A stretch of 64,000 nt of DNA from Ceratopteris richardii (Eukaryota > Streptophyta > Polypodiopsida > Polypodiales > Pteridaceae), in the NCBI GenBank assembly GCA_020310875.1, contig CM035437.1, positions 44,970,171-45,034,170 of the forward strand, read 5' to 3'. Of this stretch, positions 35,590 through 46,860 are shown piece by piece. The position numbers and the translations under genes were made by a program. Below the pieces are notes generated by a model that made no database searches, had not been told where the DNA came from, and worked only from the letters and a program-made list of their open reading frames with translations. Each line of letters starts with the position of its first letter. Position 1 is the stretch's first letter.

Positions 35590-37560
35590 AGGAATCAAGT
35601 AACCACGATCAAGTGACAAGCGTGTCAAAAGCTATCTTATGCTAGAACTTTATTCAAAGCATATGTCACATAATATTGAGTATGAAACTTCTCAAGAATA
35701 ATGTGCTCAGTGGCTAAGTAGTCTCCAATGAAATGATACATCACCTCAATGTGCTTGGTCTTTGCATGATAGACCAGTTTCTTAGCCAAGGCAATGGCAC
35801 TCTGACTATCACTAAGAAAATGAGGTACATGCTAAGGTAGATCCATATCACAAGCAAGAAGAAAGTCACAATGCTTCCTTACATGCAACTTGTTGCAACA
35901 TACTCTTCTTCTACAGTGGACATAGTTGTACATACTTGAAGACGAGATCTCCAAGAGATAGCACCTCCAACAAAGTGAAAAATGTACCCTAATTTAGACT
36001 TCCAATTTTCTACACAACGAGCATAGTCAAAATCTATGTAACCAATAACGTATGTCTTTCCTCTACCTAAGCATATAAATATATCTTTAGTGCCACTCAT
36101 ATATCTCAAACTTGACCACTTCCGAATGCTTCTTGCCGGAATTAGACATATATCTACTCACAACTCCCACTACAAATGCAATATTTGGTCTCGTAGCTAC
36201 CATAGCATACATGAAAATACCAAAAATATATTGATAAAGATTTTGGTCATGAATTCCTTTTCCTCACCTGATTTGGGGCAACCATCCTGGCTCGATTTCA
36301 CATATGTAGGTAAAGGTGTACTCAATGCCTTGCCACCTTGCATATTGAACTTGTGAACTACTTTGGATATGTTATCAGTTTGAGACAAGTATATGCATCT
36401 TTAACTCCTATGATGAGTAATGTGCATGCCAAAAATATGTTTGGCATCCCCCAAATCCTTCATATCAAATGTCTCACTCAATTCCTTTTGAGCAATGACA
36501 AGTCATCAAAGGACTTCCAAGCAATCAACATATCATTGACATAAAGTATCAAGCATATCAAAATGATGTGTAGCATTTTTATGCGTGCTAATTAGAGGAC
36601 TAGTATCCTCAAACACCATGCTTCTCACTTCAACCTCCTTAATGGGTTGTTTTTGTATCTTAGAATCATTGAAAATGACATCTCTACTTCTGATCACTGA
36701 CAGTGTTTCAAGATCCCATAAGCGATATCCAAATTGATCTTCTCGAACATATCCAATAAAAATGCATTTCTTTTACTTACGATCCAACTTTTGTCTAAGA
36801 TTCTTGGGTATACAAACATATGCTTCACACCCAAAAAATCTAAATATGGCTTTTCCATAACTCTTGTGCCACGTTTAGACCTTTGGCAATACTAGGTGAA
36901 AGATTAATCACATGAACTACAATCAATATTGCTTTTGCCCAAAATCCTTGTGAAAGGTTAGAATGATGTAGCATAGAAACTATTCTATCTTGAATAGTTC
37001 TATTCATCTTTTCAATTAGACCATTCTATACTAGGGCATACATAATTTTAAAATCTCTAAAAATTCCTCTAGATTGATAGAAAAGGTTGAATTCTAGTGA
37101 GGCATACTCACCCCCACTATCTGAACATAAAGCCTTGATCTTGGTTCCTTTTTCAATCTCAACTCAAGAAAACCATTTTCTAAAAGTCGGACCTTTGATA
37201 TGCAAAAGGATTGGGCATAGAAAACCTTGTAACCAAGGTCATAAATTTGACCAACTAACATCAAACTATGTGATAATTGAGGTACATGGCGTACACTATG
37301 CATAGTAAATTTTGAACCATTAATGAACTGCACAACCACATCTCCTATCCCAAAAACGTCACACTGGTAAGAATTAGAAAATCTCACGGTACCAAGAGAC
37401 TTTGTTGCATAAGTAGAGAACCATTCTCTACATGGTCACATAGAAAGAAGCACTAGAATCTAGAAGTCACATGTGGGAAAGAGAAGAAGCCATAGGAGCC
37501 TTAGTGGGGCATAGTACTAGCAAGTTTCAACACATCATTTTCATCACAAATAGCATTAAT
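35590..37560 (-). pseudogene. Copia-5: deleted protease-integrase-RT-RNase H remnant
   Basis: Minus strand, 5' to 3'. Protease relic LDSSASFYVT and FSNSYQCDVFGIGDVVVQF, HVPQLSHSLMLVGQIYDLGY (37480-37200). Integrase EYASLEF...SRGIF and GLIEKMNRTIQDRIVSML (Glu region, about 37000). IFIGYVREDQFGYRLWDLE (36750). Then, after a deletion, the RT end ILYVNDMLIAW (YVDD changed to YVND, about 36550) and LSQTDNISKVVHKFNMQGGK. RNase H: GYIDFDYARCVENWKSKLGY, AISWRSRLQVCTTMSTVEEE and LSDSQSAIALAKKLVYHAKT (about 35800). Numerous stops. A different family from Copia-3/6. Confidence 0.82.
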
Positions 37561-37569
37561 TTATTCAAT

Positions 37570-38637
37570 CTTCAAGTCGAAGCAGATGATGCTTGTAGAT
37601 GTTAAACATGCCCATCAACAGATTGTGCTAAGATGCAATCAATTGCAAATTTAGATGCATCAATGTGGATATGAAATGACTTGTTCCAATTTAATGCCTC
37701 TAATATAGGTGTTGATATGAGATGTCTTTTGAGCTCTTAGAAGGAGTTTCCACACTCTTCCATCCACTCAAAGTTCTTCCAAAGCTCGAACATTAGCTTA
37801 CCAATGGTTGCATACATGTGTATGAACCTTTCATAATATCTGTAGTATCCCATAAAACCTTGAACTTCTTTGGCATTTTGTGGTCTTGATAGCTCTACTA
37901 TTGCTTGGTTTCTTTCATCATATGTTGATGTACCATTTTTTTGAGACTATGTGCCCAAGGCTTTCACCTTGGCATACCTTAAAATCACATTTTTTGGTAT
38001 TTAACCACACTCTATATAAGCAACATTTATGAAAGATCTTTCTAAGATCTAAAACATGTTCCTTCCATTTTTTTCAGTATGCACACAAGTCATCAATAAA
38101 TTTCAAAGAAAATCCTTCAACATATGGCAGATTAGCCTTTGAAATGTGGATGAGGAATTGGTTTATTCAAATGGCATTACACAAAAAACATATGTGCCCC
38201 ACCTTGTTGCAAAGATGGTCTTATATTGATCCTCTAGTGTGATAGATACTTGATTGTAAGTAAAGAAACCATCTAAGAGGCTATAAACTACTTTTCTAGC
38301 TACCTTTTCTAGTAAATGATGTGCGATTGGCAATGGATAGCGATAACATATAGTGGGTTTCTTGAGATTAATGTAAACTATCATTGTTCTTTGGGACAAC
38401 CATTATTGGTGACACCCATTCAGTATGCTCAAATCATAAATGAAACTAATTGCTAAGATTCTTTCTATTCCTTCCTTGATTTTGGAAGAGTAATTGATGA
38501 ACTTGTTGTGAAAGTGGAAAATCTCTAATGAAGTGGTCTTCATTGCACCTACGGGATTGATCTCTCAACTGACTAGGTTTGAATTGAGGTCTAGCCATAT
38601 TTTGTAATGGAACTTGGTTGGGTGATGTGGTGAACAA
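37570..38637 (-). pseudogene. Gypsy-4: reverse transcriptase fragment
   Basis: Minus strand. A gag-end relic (CNEDHFIRDFPL, like the knuckle CGEEDHF.RDCP) at 38540 is fused directly to RT: IVYINLKKPTICYRYPLPIA, VYSLLDGFFTYNQVSITLED and YVFCVMPFE (38399-38163). Next FIDDLCAY (F.DD region), SLGHIVSKKWYINI-like, RSSRFYGILQIL and FHIHIDASKFAIDCILAQS (RNase H start, about 37640). Stops and frame changes throughout. It ends where Copia-5 protease begins, and on the other side abuts Copia-6. Confidence 0.8.
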
Positions 38638-38639
38638 GG

Positions 38640-39461
38640 AGTTGGCACTAATGTATAAGGAGGTGCCAAGCTATGTGGAATCAATCCACAAAAGGAAGTA
38701 AGCCCGAAGCTTTGTGGAAAGCTTCAAACTTCTCCCTAGGCAGAGCCTTTGTGAAAAGATCTGCAATGTTCTCCTATGTGGGCACATATGCCAAATTGAT
38801 CTCTCTAGAAAAGAATGTCTCTCTAACATAATGATAGTGCACCTCAATGTGCTTAGTGCGAGCATGGAACATAGAGTTCCTCGCAACTGCCAATGTGCTC
38901 TGACTTTTAGTGAAGATGGTGATGGTAGAAGACTAACCAACACCCAAATCAGCCATAAGGCATTTGGGCCACACACACTCAGCAGTTGTTGTGAAAGCTA
39001 CCCTATACTCAGCCTCAAAACTAGAAGTTGGCACAGTAGGTTGCTTCTTGCTCAACCAAAATATGCATGAGCTACCAAGCATGAAGCAAAAACCACTGGT
39101 GGACACATGAGTGTCATAGCAACCAGCCCAATTAGAGTCAACAAAAGCATGTAAATTTGGTAGTAGTGATCCCCCCTTGGGATGAAACAATCCAAGTAGT
39201 CGGGTACCACTCAAGTAGCAAAAAACATGCTTAACTGCCTACCAATGCTTGACACCTGGGCAATGCATAAACTTACTCATCTATGAGACAGCAAACTGAA
39301 TATCTGGCCAAGTAATGCATAAGTAAATCAAGCATCCACCAGCCTACTGATAGAGAACAACATCAAATGCATCTCTAGCATCATGAAGACTCAATCGTAA
39401 ACCTGTCTCCATAGGAGTGGCAATAGGTTTGCAGTCTTCAAGCCCAAAATGCTATAATAAT
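38640..39461 (-). pseudogene. Copia-6 RT end and RNase H
   Basis: Minus strand: YIDTLLQHFGLEDCKPIATP (shared with the block at 50.2 kb), SGTRLLGLFHPKGG, HAFVDSNWAGCYDTHVSTSG and IFWLSKKQPTVPTSSFEAEY. In another frame: DSQSTLAVARN-like, [20 protein letters not shown] and NIADLFTKALPREKFEAF-like text to about 38700. It is cut at 39461 by the Copia-7 target site. Confidence 0.85.
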
Positions 39462-39873
39462 TGTTGACGACATGATTGCTCCTACTTCATCTACATTTGT
39501 ATCTGCATGAGTGCATCTCCATTCTGTATCCAGGAGGCACTCCATTTCTAGTATATTTCCATTTTATATTGTATTTCCTTTGTATTTGGGTACCTTGCCA
39601 TGTGCTTCTACCAGTTGTATTCATTCTCCTTTCAAGAGACTTATCCCACATATGATGTACTTTTGAGAGCCCCTCCTAAATCTATATAAGGAGGCCCTCT
39701 CCCCTCATTTGTACTTGGTTAGAAGCTTGAGGAGCCTACTCCATGCTCTTGGCAAGCTCATTTGTAATCCACATGAGTACTACTCATGGTCTACTCATTT
39801 TGTGTCTCACACATTCTTTATTTTGTGAGAGTACTTTACTTTTCATTTTGCTTCCGCGTGTGTACTCTCTACA
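39462..39873 (+). repeat. Copia-7 5' LTR
   Basis: 412 bp, TGTTGACGACATG to GTACTCTCTACA. CTATATAAGGAGG near 39681-39693 is a good TATA box. Confidence 0.93.
39679..39690 (+). promoter_or_regulatory. Copia-7 TATA box
   Basis: TCTATATAAGGA within the 5' LTR, repeated in the 3' LTR near 49989. Confidence 0.75.
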
Positions 39874-39885
39874 TGGTATTAGAGC
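39874..39885 (+). promoter_or_regulatory. Copia-7 primer-binding site
   Basis: TGGTATTAGAGC directly after the LTR: initiator-Met tRNA type with one C-to-T difference. Confidence 0.85.
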
Positions 39886-42332
39886 GCTAGGTGGAGGTCT
39901 TGGTGGTACATTTGGCGGTCATTTTGGTGGTGGTGGTGGTGCTTGAGTGTTGGTGGTTTTGCTTTCTCTTCATTGAGAGGAGCTTTTGCCATCAAGTTTA
40001 TACTCTTTTGGGCCTCATTTTGCCCGTTTTCCCACCTTCCCACCCTTATCCTTTATCACTCTTTCCCTCCCTCCCACCCACCCTCCTTGTGGATTGAGCA
40101 TGATATTGTGTCACTGTGAAACACATTTATCCACAGTTGCTAGTGGATCTCTTTGTTGATAGTGTTTATAAACACTTTGTGTGAAGTTAGTTGCTAATCT
40201 CAAATAATTAGAAGTGTTCATAAACACTCTTTGCATTTTATCATTTTTGTAACCTCTATCCATCATCCATAACACTTCTCCATCAGTCCTTGTTTGAGTA
40301 TCCATCATCCACAAAGGATTATTCTGGGCTTCTCGGTCAAACCCGTCCTCCTGACCCATCTCATCTGCAAGAGATTCACCATAGCCAAAATGACTGAAGC
40401 TTCGGAGATGGTATGATAACATGTTGAGGTACTGAAAAGCAGGCCGATCTTTGATACTGAGCATAGAGCCTTGCATGATGAGCGACAGGGATGATCCAGT
40501 GAGGGGTGAATTCTTTTATTCAAGGCGACAATCCACTGATTGAAGACGGATGCTGGGAGCACTGGACACATTAGAGAATTAACCTGCAACTTGTCGATCT
40601 CAGAGAGGAAGAGCACGATAACACTCTTGGTGATAGAAAGCGGGTGGAAAAAAGATAGAAAGGGGGCAGATACTACATAGAATCTTTGACAGTGCTCTCT
40701 TGCTAACGAGGGCACCAGAAACTCACCTCTCTCCGACACTCTCTACCACCTTCCCTTTGTTTATAGCTCAGAGCGTGACGCAAGACTACTCTCTGTTTAT
40801 AGTGATTTTGTAGCACTCACGGTGTTGTCGAACAACTCACTCAGAAAGCAAGAAGGTGATTGTGCCCTCTTCCGGCTTCTCCACCTCGTTCCTCAAGTGG
40901 CCATTCACTCAGGAGATACTTACACCATCTCTGATAGAGAGAGAGAGAGAGAAGAGAGCAAGGAAAACAGATAGCATATTAGCAAGCCTTTGTGCACCTC
41001 CAGCTTGAAAATCTCATCATGAGACAGATAGAGAGAGAGAGAGTCGTCTGGGCTCCACTATTTCTTGGGTAAGAGAGATTGGGAGAGCAAGCTTGAACTG
41101 CCTGCAATAATGTGAGTGATAAAACTTCTATCCTTTTCTCTCCGTATCTGCAACAATTTACTAGTTCCCACCTTGCCCAGAACATATCGAGCATCAGAGG
41201 GCATATAGGAGCACCCACAATGATTAGCATAACAATAAATATTAGGTAGTGTCTCTATCATCTACATTCGATATTGCAGTGCGTGCCTCTATCATCTACA
41301 TCAGATCTAACAGGGTTAAGCTCACAGGATCATTCATTTTGGGTGTCAATCATTTTACCCATCTCATCCCCTGCATGTGGCAAAGGAATAATGTGTTGAT
41401 ATCATTCATGATGTAATTCTCTTTGAGCACGAGATCATGTGCACCTTTGATGCATAATGAATCAGTCATTGAGGGTCCACGTACCTTTCTCTGCATATGG
41501 CGCTGACAGATTTATTAAACAACACAAGTTTTTTTTTTGCACTAAATTTGTGGATTTCCTTTCTTTTCATGCATTAAACTCATCTAAGTCATGTGAGATG
41601 CTATCACAAACGCGATCGAATTTGGCATAAGGTGTTTGCACACATCATTTGAAGTCTTTCATTGGGGCTTTGTTCAAAGAAGATCGAGAGTGGAGGTTCA
41701 AGGAGGCGCATGTACTTTGGTACACCAAATCTTAAGGAGTTATTTGATGGCCACTTTCTCATTTGCACAACCTTTAGTACTTGCCACTCTTTGACCTTAC
41801 ATGCATGGCACTTTGTAAACAATCAAGTGATTGTTGCTTTCCAATTTGAATCGTGATGATACCCTTTGCCTAACTCTGTAACTCTCACTAAATATCATGT
41901 TTTTTTTTATACTCAAGCACCCACTTTGTAAGACGTCCATTTGTATTTCTTGAGAGGATCTCAACCTTCACTCGATACTATTTGGCACTAAGTGCCCATC
42001 TTTGTACATCAAGAATATAAGAAGAAGAATCTTTTGTGTGTGCAGGTGTGGGTTGGAGGCTAGTCTAAGCCCACCCACAAAACTCTCTCCAAGTGTCTAA
42101 GCCTACTCTAAGGCTCCATTGGTGTACAACGGGCTAATCTCAGCCCCCTCCTCTCACGTCGCCTTATCTTGGTGTTATACAAGTGCAGGGCAACTCTAAT
42201 CCCCCCCCCCTATCCAAGAATTTTAAGTGTGGTGTCCAGTTGTTCATTTCAAGCTTTGCAATTATTTTGAAGTGGTATTTTTGGCAAGTATCTTGATAGT
42301 TTTTCTAAACACTTTATCCTCAAAGCTTTGTA
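39886..42332 (+). other. Copia-7 long untranslated leader
   Basis: About 2.4 kb from PBS to gag ATG. It begins with a GGTGG-rich stretch (39890-39945). The part 40100-41310 differs in character: minus-strand frames of 121-144 codons, GA tracts at 40938 and 41028, and intron-like ATTATTGCAG|GCAG read on the minus strand near 41105. This could be an acquired host or non-LTR segment, but no family was recognised. 41310-42332 has only short frames and a C9 run near 42200. Confidence 0.5.
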
Positions 42333-42599
42333 ATGAACAAAAGTGAAGATAGCTCATCATCTATGGCTAACTTCTTACCCTCTTTCACCCCTATTTTTAT
42401 GCCTAAGGATGAATGCCTCAATGGACAAAATTACAATCTATGGAAAGATGTCATGCGTGCATATCTCTACACGAATCTCCTGCATGAGGTAGTGGACGGG
42501 TCAGACCCCAAACCCAATGGGAATACCAACTTAGACAATTGGAATGTGTGGAATGTCAAGGACAAAAGAGCTTTAGGTCAACTATTACTTGCCTGCGAT
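42333..42599 (+). pseudogene. Copia-7 gag, first part
   Basis: ATG 42333: MNKSEDSSSSMANFLPSFTP, then FDG-like KDECLNGQNYNLWKDVMRAY, typical of the DUF4219/UBN2 Gag start. It is interrupted at ACD by Copia-8 and continues at 46156. Confidence 0.85.
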
Positions 42600-42788
42600 T
42601 GAAGGGCTCTGGTGTCCAGAAAAAGAGGAGGAAGGAGGAGATGGAGGGAGAGAGAAGAGAGGAAAGACGCGCGGATATGCGTGGGAGCCTCGAAACCCAC
42701 ATCATGATCTCTCTTGAGGCAATGCTCTATATATGATGTATATATATGAATATAGGGGTAAGGTCACATGACCCTTACATCCCCAACA
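42600..42788 (-). repeat. Copia-8 3' LTR
   Basis: On the minus strand it begins TGTTGGGGATGTAAGGG and ends AGAGCCCTTCA. It contains ATATATACATCATATATAG, a TATA-like region. Confidence 0.93.
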
Positions 42789-42802
42789 ATCTCCCACTTA
42801 AG
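42789..42802 (-). promoter_or_regulatory. Copia-8 polypurine tract
   Basis: Minus strand TTAAGTGGGAGAT next to the 3' LTR. Confidence 0.8.
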
Positions 42803-42900
42803 GGTCAATGTGACCATAAGTGGTAAAATATACAAAGAATGATGTAGGACTATACAATAATGTACAGGAAGAGTCCGGATCTCTACCCATACGGATCAGC

Positions 42901-44088
42901 CTACACCAACTGCCTCGAACAAGGTGAATCCATGACCTCAAACTGCTCTAGACTCATATCAATAAGAGTCGAGCTCACATATGACTGATGCAAGAACTGA
43001 TGAAGTTCCTGCAAAGCTCCCACTCGATCTATGCCTGTGTCAATCATCGAACGACGTATGTCAGCCATGCCTGTATCCAATGCATCCAAAGCACCATCAT
43101 CAAGACCAACATGTCCTGATATATCTGGCATGAGCGAATCCAAGAATGACTGCATAACTGTTGACTCCTCAACATCTAAATCAACCATGCTCGTAACCAA
43201 GGATGTATCTAGCTGTGCATCATGAGAGCTAATATGCTCTACCATACATTGTGTACCATGAGAGCTATCGTGCTCTACCACACCAAGTGTATCATCATGC
43301 TCCGCATGAGCTAACTGCACAACATCAACACAAAGATCAAACTGATGATCTAACTCTAACTGAGTATCATCACAATGCTCTACATGAGCATCCATATCAT
43401 GCTCTAAAGCATCCAACTGATCATCCGAAGTATGCTCCATAAGAGCATCCATATGATCAATAAAATCATGCTCTATATAAGCATCATGAGCATCCGAAAC
43501 CACATATGCATCCATCTGAGCATCTGAATCCTGCCATACATGTGCATCATGAATGTCAATAGACATATGTGTAGGTAGATAAAATGAGACATGACGAGTC
43601 TCACATCGCACATAAGTCTGAACTCCCATTGAGACGAGACTGTCTCGCACATGAAGTACCTGTAGTGGATACCTGTGCCCAACCCTGGCACCTCTGACAA
43701 GCATAAGTTGTCCCAACTGTAGCTGAAAATGATGCTCACCAAGGAATGCATAATGTCTGCTCTCCTGTAACTGGCTAACTGAAATCAAGCTCATAGGGAA
43801 TGAAGGCACATAACGTACATGTCTGAGTATAAGTGATGCTCCACTAGGTAGCATAAGGCATATATCTCCTGCACCCTCAATGTCATATGTCGTACCGTCA
43901 GGCAACTGCACACATCCACGACTCTCACGTGAGAATCGACAAAACCACTCACGATGTGGAGTAACATGAAAAGTAGCTAATGCATCAAGCAACCAAGCCA
44001 TATGTGTGCTATCCAATGAACAAGAGGAATCCTGAGATGATCCATAGGAGAAAATGACATCACCATCATTGGCATAATCAACTGTCAT
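42901..44088 (-). CDS. Copia-8 protease-like protein with Asp/His-rich extension
   Basis: Uninterrupted 395-codon frame. Residues about 28-130 match Copia protease: MAWLLDALATFHVTPHREWF (usual form WLLDSGATFHVTP.REWF), GCVQLPDGTTYDIEGAGDIC and LILRHVRYVPSFPMSLISVS. The active-site DSGA is DALA: the Asp is kept but Ser-Gly is gone, so it is probably inactive. Residues about 170-340 are a low-complexity acidic region built on degenerate DAH, EHD and HMDA units (HDAHVWQDSDAQMDAYVVSD and similar), about a third Asp/His/Glu. No GAG-pre or integrase motif follows. The frame remaining open despite odd composition suggests recent activity or selection. It could also be a scrambled coding remnant. Confidence 0.8.
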   Translation of the reverse strand: MTVDYANDGDVIFSYGSSQDSSCSLDSTHMAWLLDALATFHVTPHREWFCRFSRESRGCVQLPDGTTYDIEGAGDICLMLPSGASLILRHVRYVPSFPMSLISVSQLQESRHYAFLGEHHFQLQLGQLMLVRGARVGHRYPLQVLHVRDSLVSMGVQTYVRCETRHVSFYLPTHMSIDIHDAHVWQDSDAQMDAYVVSDAHDAYIEHDFIDHMDALMEHTSDDQLDALEHDMDAHVEHCDDTQLELDHQFDLCVDVVQLAHAEHDDTLGVVEHDSSHGTQCMVEHISSHDAQLDTSLVTSMVDLDVEESTVMQSFLDSLMPDISGHVGLDDGALDALDTGMADIRRSMIDTGIDRVGALQELHQFLHQSYVSSTLIDMSLEQFEVMDSPCSRQLV

Positions 44089-44149
44089 AGACTCTCCTTA
44101 AATCACTACCTGACCTGCATCACGTGCATATCTCTGACGTCATCGTCGC

Positions 44150-44520
44150 ATCCGCCTGAAGTAACATCGTCAAATATGGCCCTCATGACCACAATGCCAA
44201 CATCGAAGTCGTCGATGTGATCTATGTCTCACATGAGTCAATGGACTCGCATACATGTCATGTCTCTGCCATAATGCACTACTCGTGTCCTCATACATAA
44301 CAAACTCATATATAGAATCCACAAGTTGTAATCGGATAGTGGAGCTGGCCAATGCATCCATATCCATCCATACATGGTCGGGCATGTCACGAGGCCTCTG
44401 TGCATCTCTATGCACATACATATGTAACCCTGCACGGACCAATGTATGCCACATCTGAGCTTTCCATCTCGGAAAGTCAGTGCCATCAAATCGAGAAGAC
44501 ACCATGCTGGCAATCCAATA
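44150..44520 (-). pseudogene. Copia-8 gag
   Basis: Minus strand: MVSSRFDGTDFPRWKAQMWH then LASSTIRLQLVDSIYEF and TSSALWQRHDMY, a short Gag core. Next an Arg-rich stretch and the knuckle CWHCGHEGHI*RC, with a TGA inside and H-X3-C spacing instead of H-X4-C. The protease frame starts 70 bp further on. Gag is shorter than usual, having lost the central alpha-helical region. The ATG could be 44502 (MVSSRF) or an upstream one. Confidence 0.75.
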
Positions 44521-44529
44521 GACTAGCAA

Positions 44530-45948
44530 TGTAACGAGAGACTAAAAGCAATACTCTATCCTCAATAGGATCATGCCTGCATATCCATATGCATAACTCA
44601 CATCACAAATGTCTCGATGGAGAAAGAACCATGTGAACCACCTGTCACGTAACCATGCATCTAGCATGCACATAAAACCATGAGCATAAGCTTGGTCACC
44701 AACTCTCCAAACTGATCAAGTAGATGTGAAAGAATCCTAGGAAAATTTCGATAGAGTATCCCCTGGAAACTGAGCAATCAAACAAGATAACCAATCTCAA
44801 AAGAACAATGAGTAATCTGTCACCACCTGTCACTGATATAATCAAAGATAATGGCAACTACATGTGCCAAAAAACTAATGGCAATACACATCAATACAAT
44901 GGTGATGCACCTCCCACTCAAGAATGAATCCTACAAGATGGTCCAACCTATCACAAATAACCTGTGACCAAGTCCAAATGAATGGAGATAAACAATGATC
45001 CAAAGCTATCGCACAAGCTTCAAGATCCACTAGAGTTCTCTTCTAGCATAAATGCTATCGAAATTTCCACAGCATCTCCTCTGTAAAATGGAATCTAGAA
45101 CCAAAATAACCATGTGGGAATCACCATCCACATATGCCAAGAATCACACTGGCAAATATATATCAATCAATGACCAAATGCTAATAATAGTGACAAACGA
45201 ATGTGTAACTGAGGCTCCAATTTGGATCCTGTACCTGCAAAGAAAACAAAGATACAAGTACCAAACAAGATCCAAAATCAACTCTCACACAAAAGTATGT
45301 GCAACCGGCAAGTAAATCCATAACCAAGTGGCATAAGCAAGATATAGACCACAATGCCACTATACATCCATGATCGAACTCATGATGACATAATTCTCAA
45401 AAAAAAGTATACCACAATGTCATCTTACATGCCAAACACGTAACAAGATCATGCTCTACTCTCATATAGAGGAGCTACCACAATGATCATACATGTACAA
45501 TGCTTTGAAGCTCTGAAAATAAGAGCTTGCACACCAAAAATTCTCTCTCGAAGAAGTTCCAAAGCAAATTCAACATCCAAGAGAAATTAGGGTTCTCATA
45601 GCAAAAATGTGCTGCTCTGTGTTTTGCTGTTTCAGAGGTGATAACCTCTGAATCTGAACTTCTGCTCTTCAGCAAACTTCAAGATCTAATTCTTGGCTAC
45701 GTAACGAGATAAAGAACACCTCAATCGGAGGTGCGTAGCTCAAGATATGCATAAAACAAGCACCTTCTGTCAGTTTCACTATCACTTAGAACACTACTAC
45801 TCTGTATTTTGCAGTTTCGGTGACCTTGCACTGAGAATCTGAATCTGAGTTCTTCTACAAAGTTGTAGCTATCTTTTCAAGCTACGAGTAGCAAGTTGAA
45901 TCATTGCATTCCGAGCTGTAGAGCTTCTTGCACACCAACCTTCAGCAT
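44530..45948 (-). other. Copia-8 leader, non-coding
   Basis: About 1.4 kb between PBS and gag without recognisable coding sequence; probably leader and packaging region. Confidence 0.6.
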
Positions 45949-45960
45949 GCTCTGATACCA
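45949..45960 (-). promoter_or_regulatory. Copia-8 primer-binding site
   Basis: Minus strand TGGTATCAGAGC, 1 nt from the LTR. Confidence 0.9.
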
Positions 45961-45961
45961 A

Positions 45962-46150
45962 TGAAGGGCTTTGGTGTCCAGAAAAAGAGGAGGAAGGAAG
46001 AGATGGAGGGAGAGAAAAGAGAGAAAAGACGCGCGGATATGCGTGGGAGCCTCGAAACCCACATCATGATCTCTCTTGAGGCAATGCTCTATATATGATG
46101 TATATATATGAATATGGGGGTAAGGTCACATGACCCTTACATCCCCAACA
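45962..46150 (-). repeat. Copia-8 5' LTR
   Basis: 189 bp; TGTTGGGGATG to AAGCCCTTCA on the minus strand. Confidence 0.93.
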
Positions 46151-46155
46151 GCGAT

Positions 46156-46860
46156 GATCTGACGAAAGGACATATCACTGCCTGCAAGACGTCCAAGGAT
46201 GCTTGGGATACGTTAGCAGCTTTATATGAAGACAAAACCCCTTCGAAAATATATGCATTAGAGGCCGAGTTTTATAATTTGACCATTCGACCACACAACA
46301 CAATTACCAAGGTCATAGCCCAATTTGAGGACTACCAGCGTAAATTAGCACTATGTGGTAGACAGATCTCTAGTGAAGACATGGCCATTAGGCTTCTTAA
46401 CAAGTTACCTAAGGCGTACGAGACATTTGTCACAACTTTGTATAATCACAGCCAAGTCTTATCTTGGGAAGAGGTTCGTTGACTATTGCTTTTTCACGAC
46501 TCGCGAGGCAAATCGCCTTCCTCACAAGAGTCAGCCATGAAGACCAAAGGCCCATTCAATAAGGGCAAAACCACAAGTCATCATGCTAGCAATGGATCTA
46601 AGCAAGGATCGTATACTTCATCAAAGAAGTTCACCTGTAATTTCTGTGGAAAATCAGGACACTTAGAAAAGTTTTTCTATAAAAAGAAACAATCATCAAA
46701 GGCTTCTATGTCTAGGCAAGCATCCAAAGGATCCCAACATAGATCCCACTACTCAAGTGAGGAACTCTTCATCTCCACAAAAGCCAATGCACTAGTTACT
46801 TCTAGTTCCCCGCATGAGTGGATCTTTGATAGCAGAGCTACCTCCCATATGTGAAAAGAC
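46156..46860 (+). pseudogene. Copia-7 gag, second part, and protease start
   Basis: Resumes as DLTKGHITACKTSKDAWDTL and RKLALCGRQISSEDMAIRLL, then a TGA at 46480 (EEVR*), then a basic linker. The zinc knuckle CNFCGKSGHLEKFF has Phe for the last Cys. The protease site is IFDSRATSHM (DSRA for DSGA), followed at once by a TGA. The knuckle and the active site are therefore both damaged. Confidence 0.85.

Larger units (their letters stand above)
42600..46150 (-). mobile_element. Copia-8: small non-autonomous LTR element
   Basis: 3.55 kb, LTRs of exactly 189 bp each (42600-42788 and 45962-46150) differing at 5 positions (97.4%). Target duplication GCGAT (42595-42599, 46151-46155). PBS TGGTATCAGAGC and a PPT place it on the minus strand. 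It encodes a Copia-like Gag and a protease-like protein with a long Asp/His-rich extension, and has no integrase, RT or RNase H. It must be mobilised by a relative. Confidence 0.93.
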
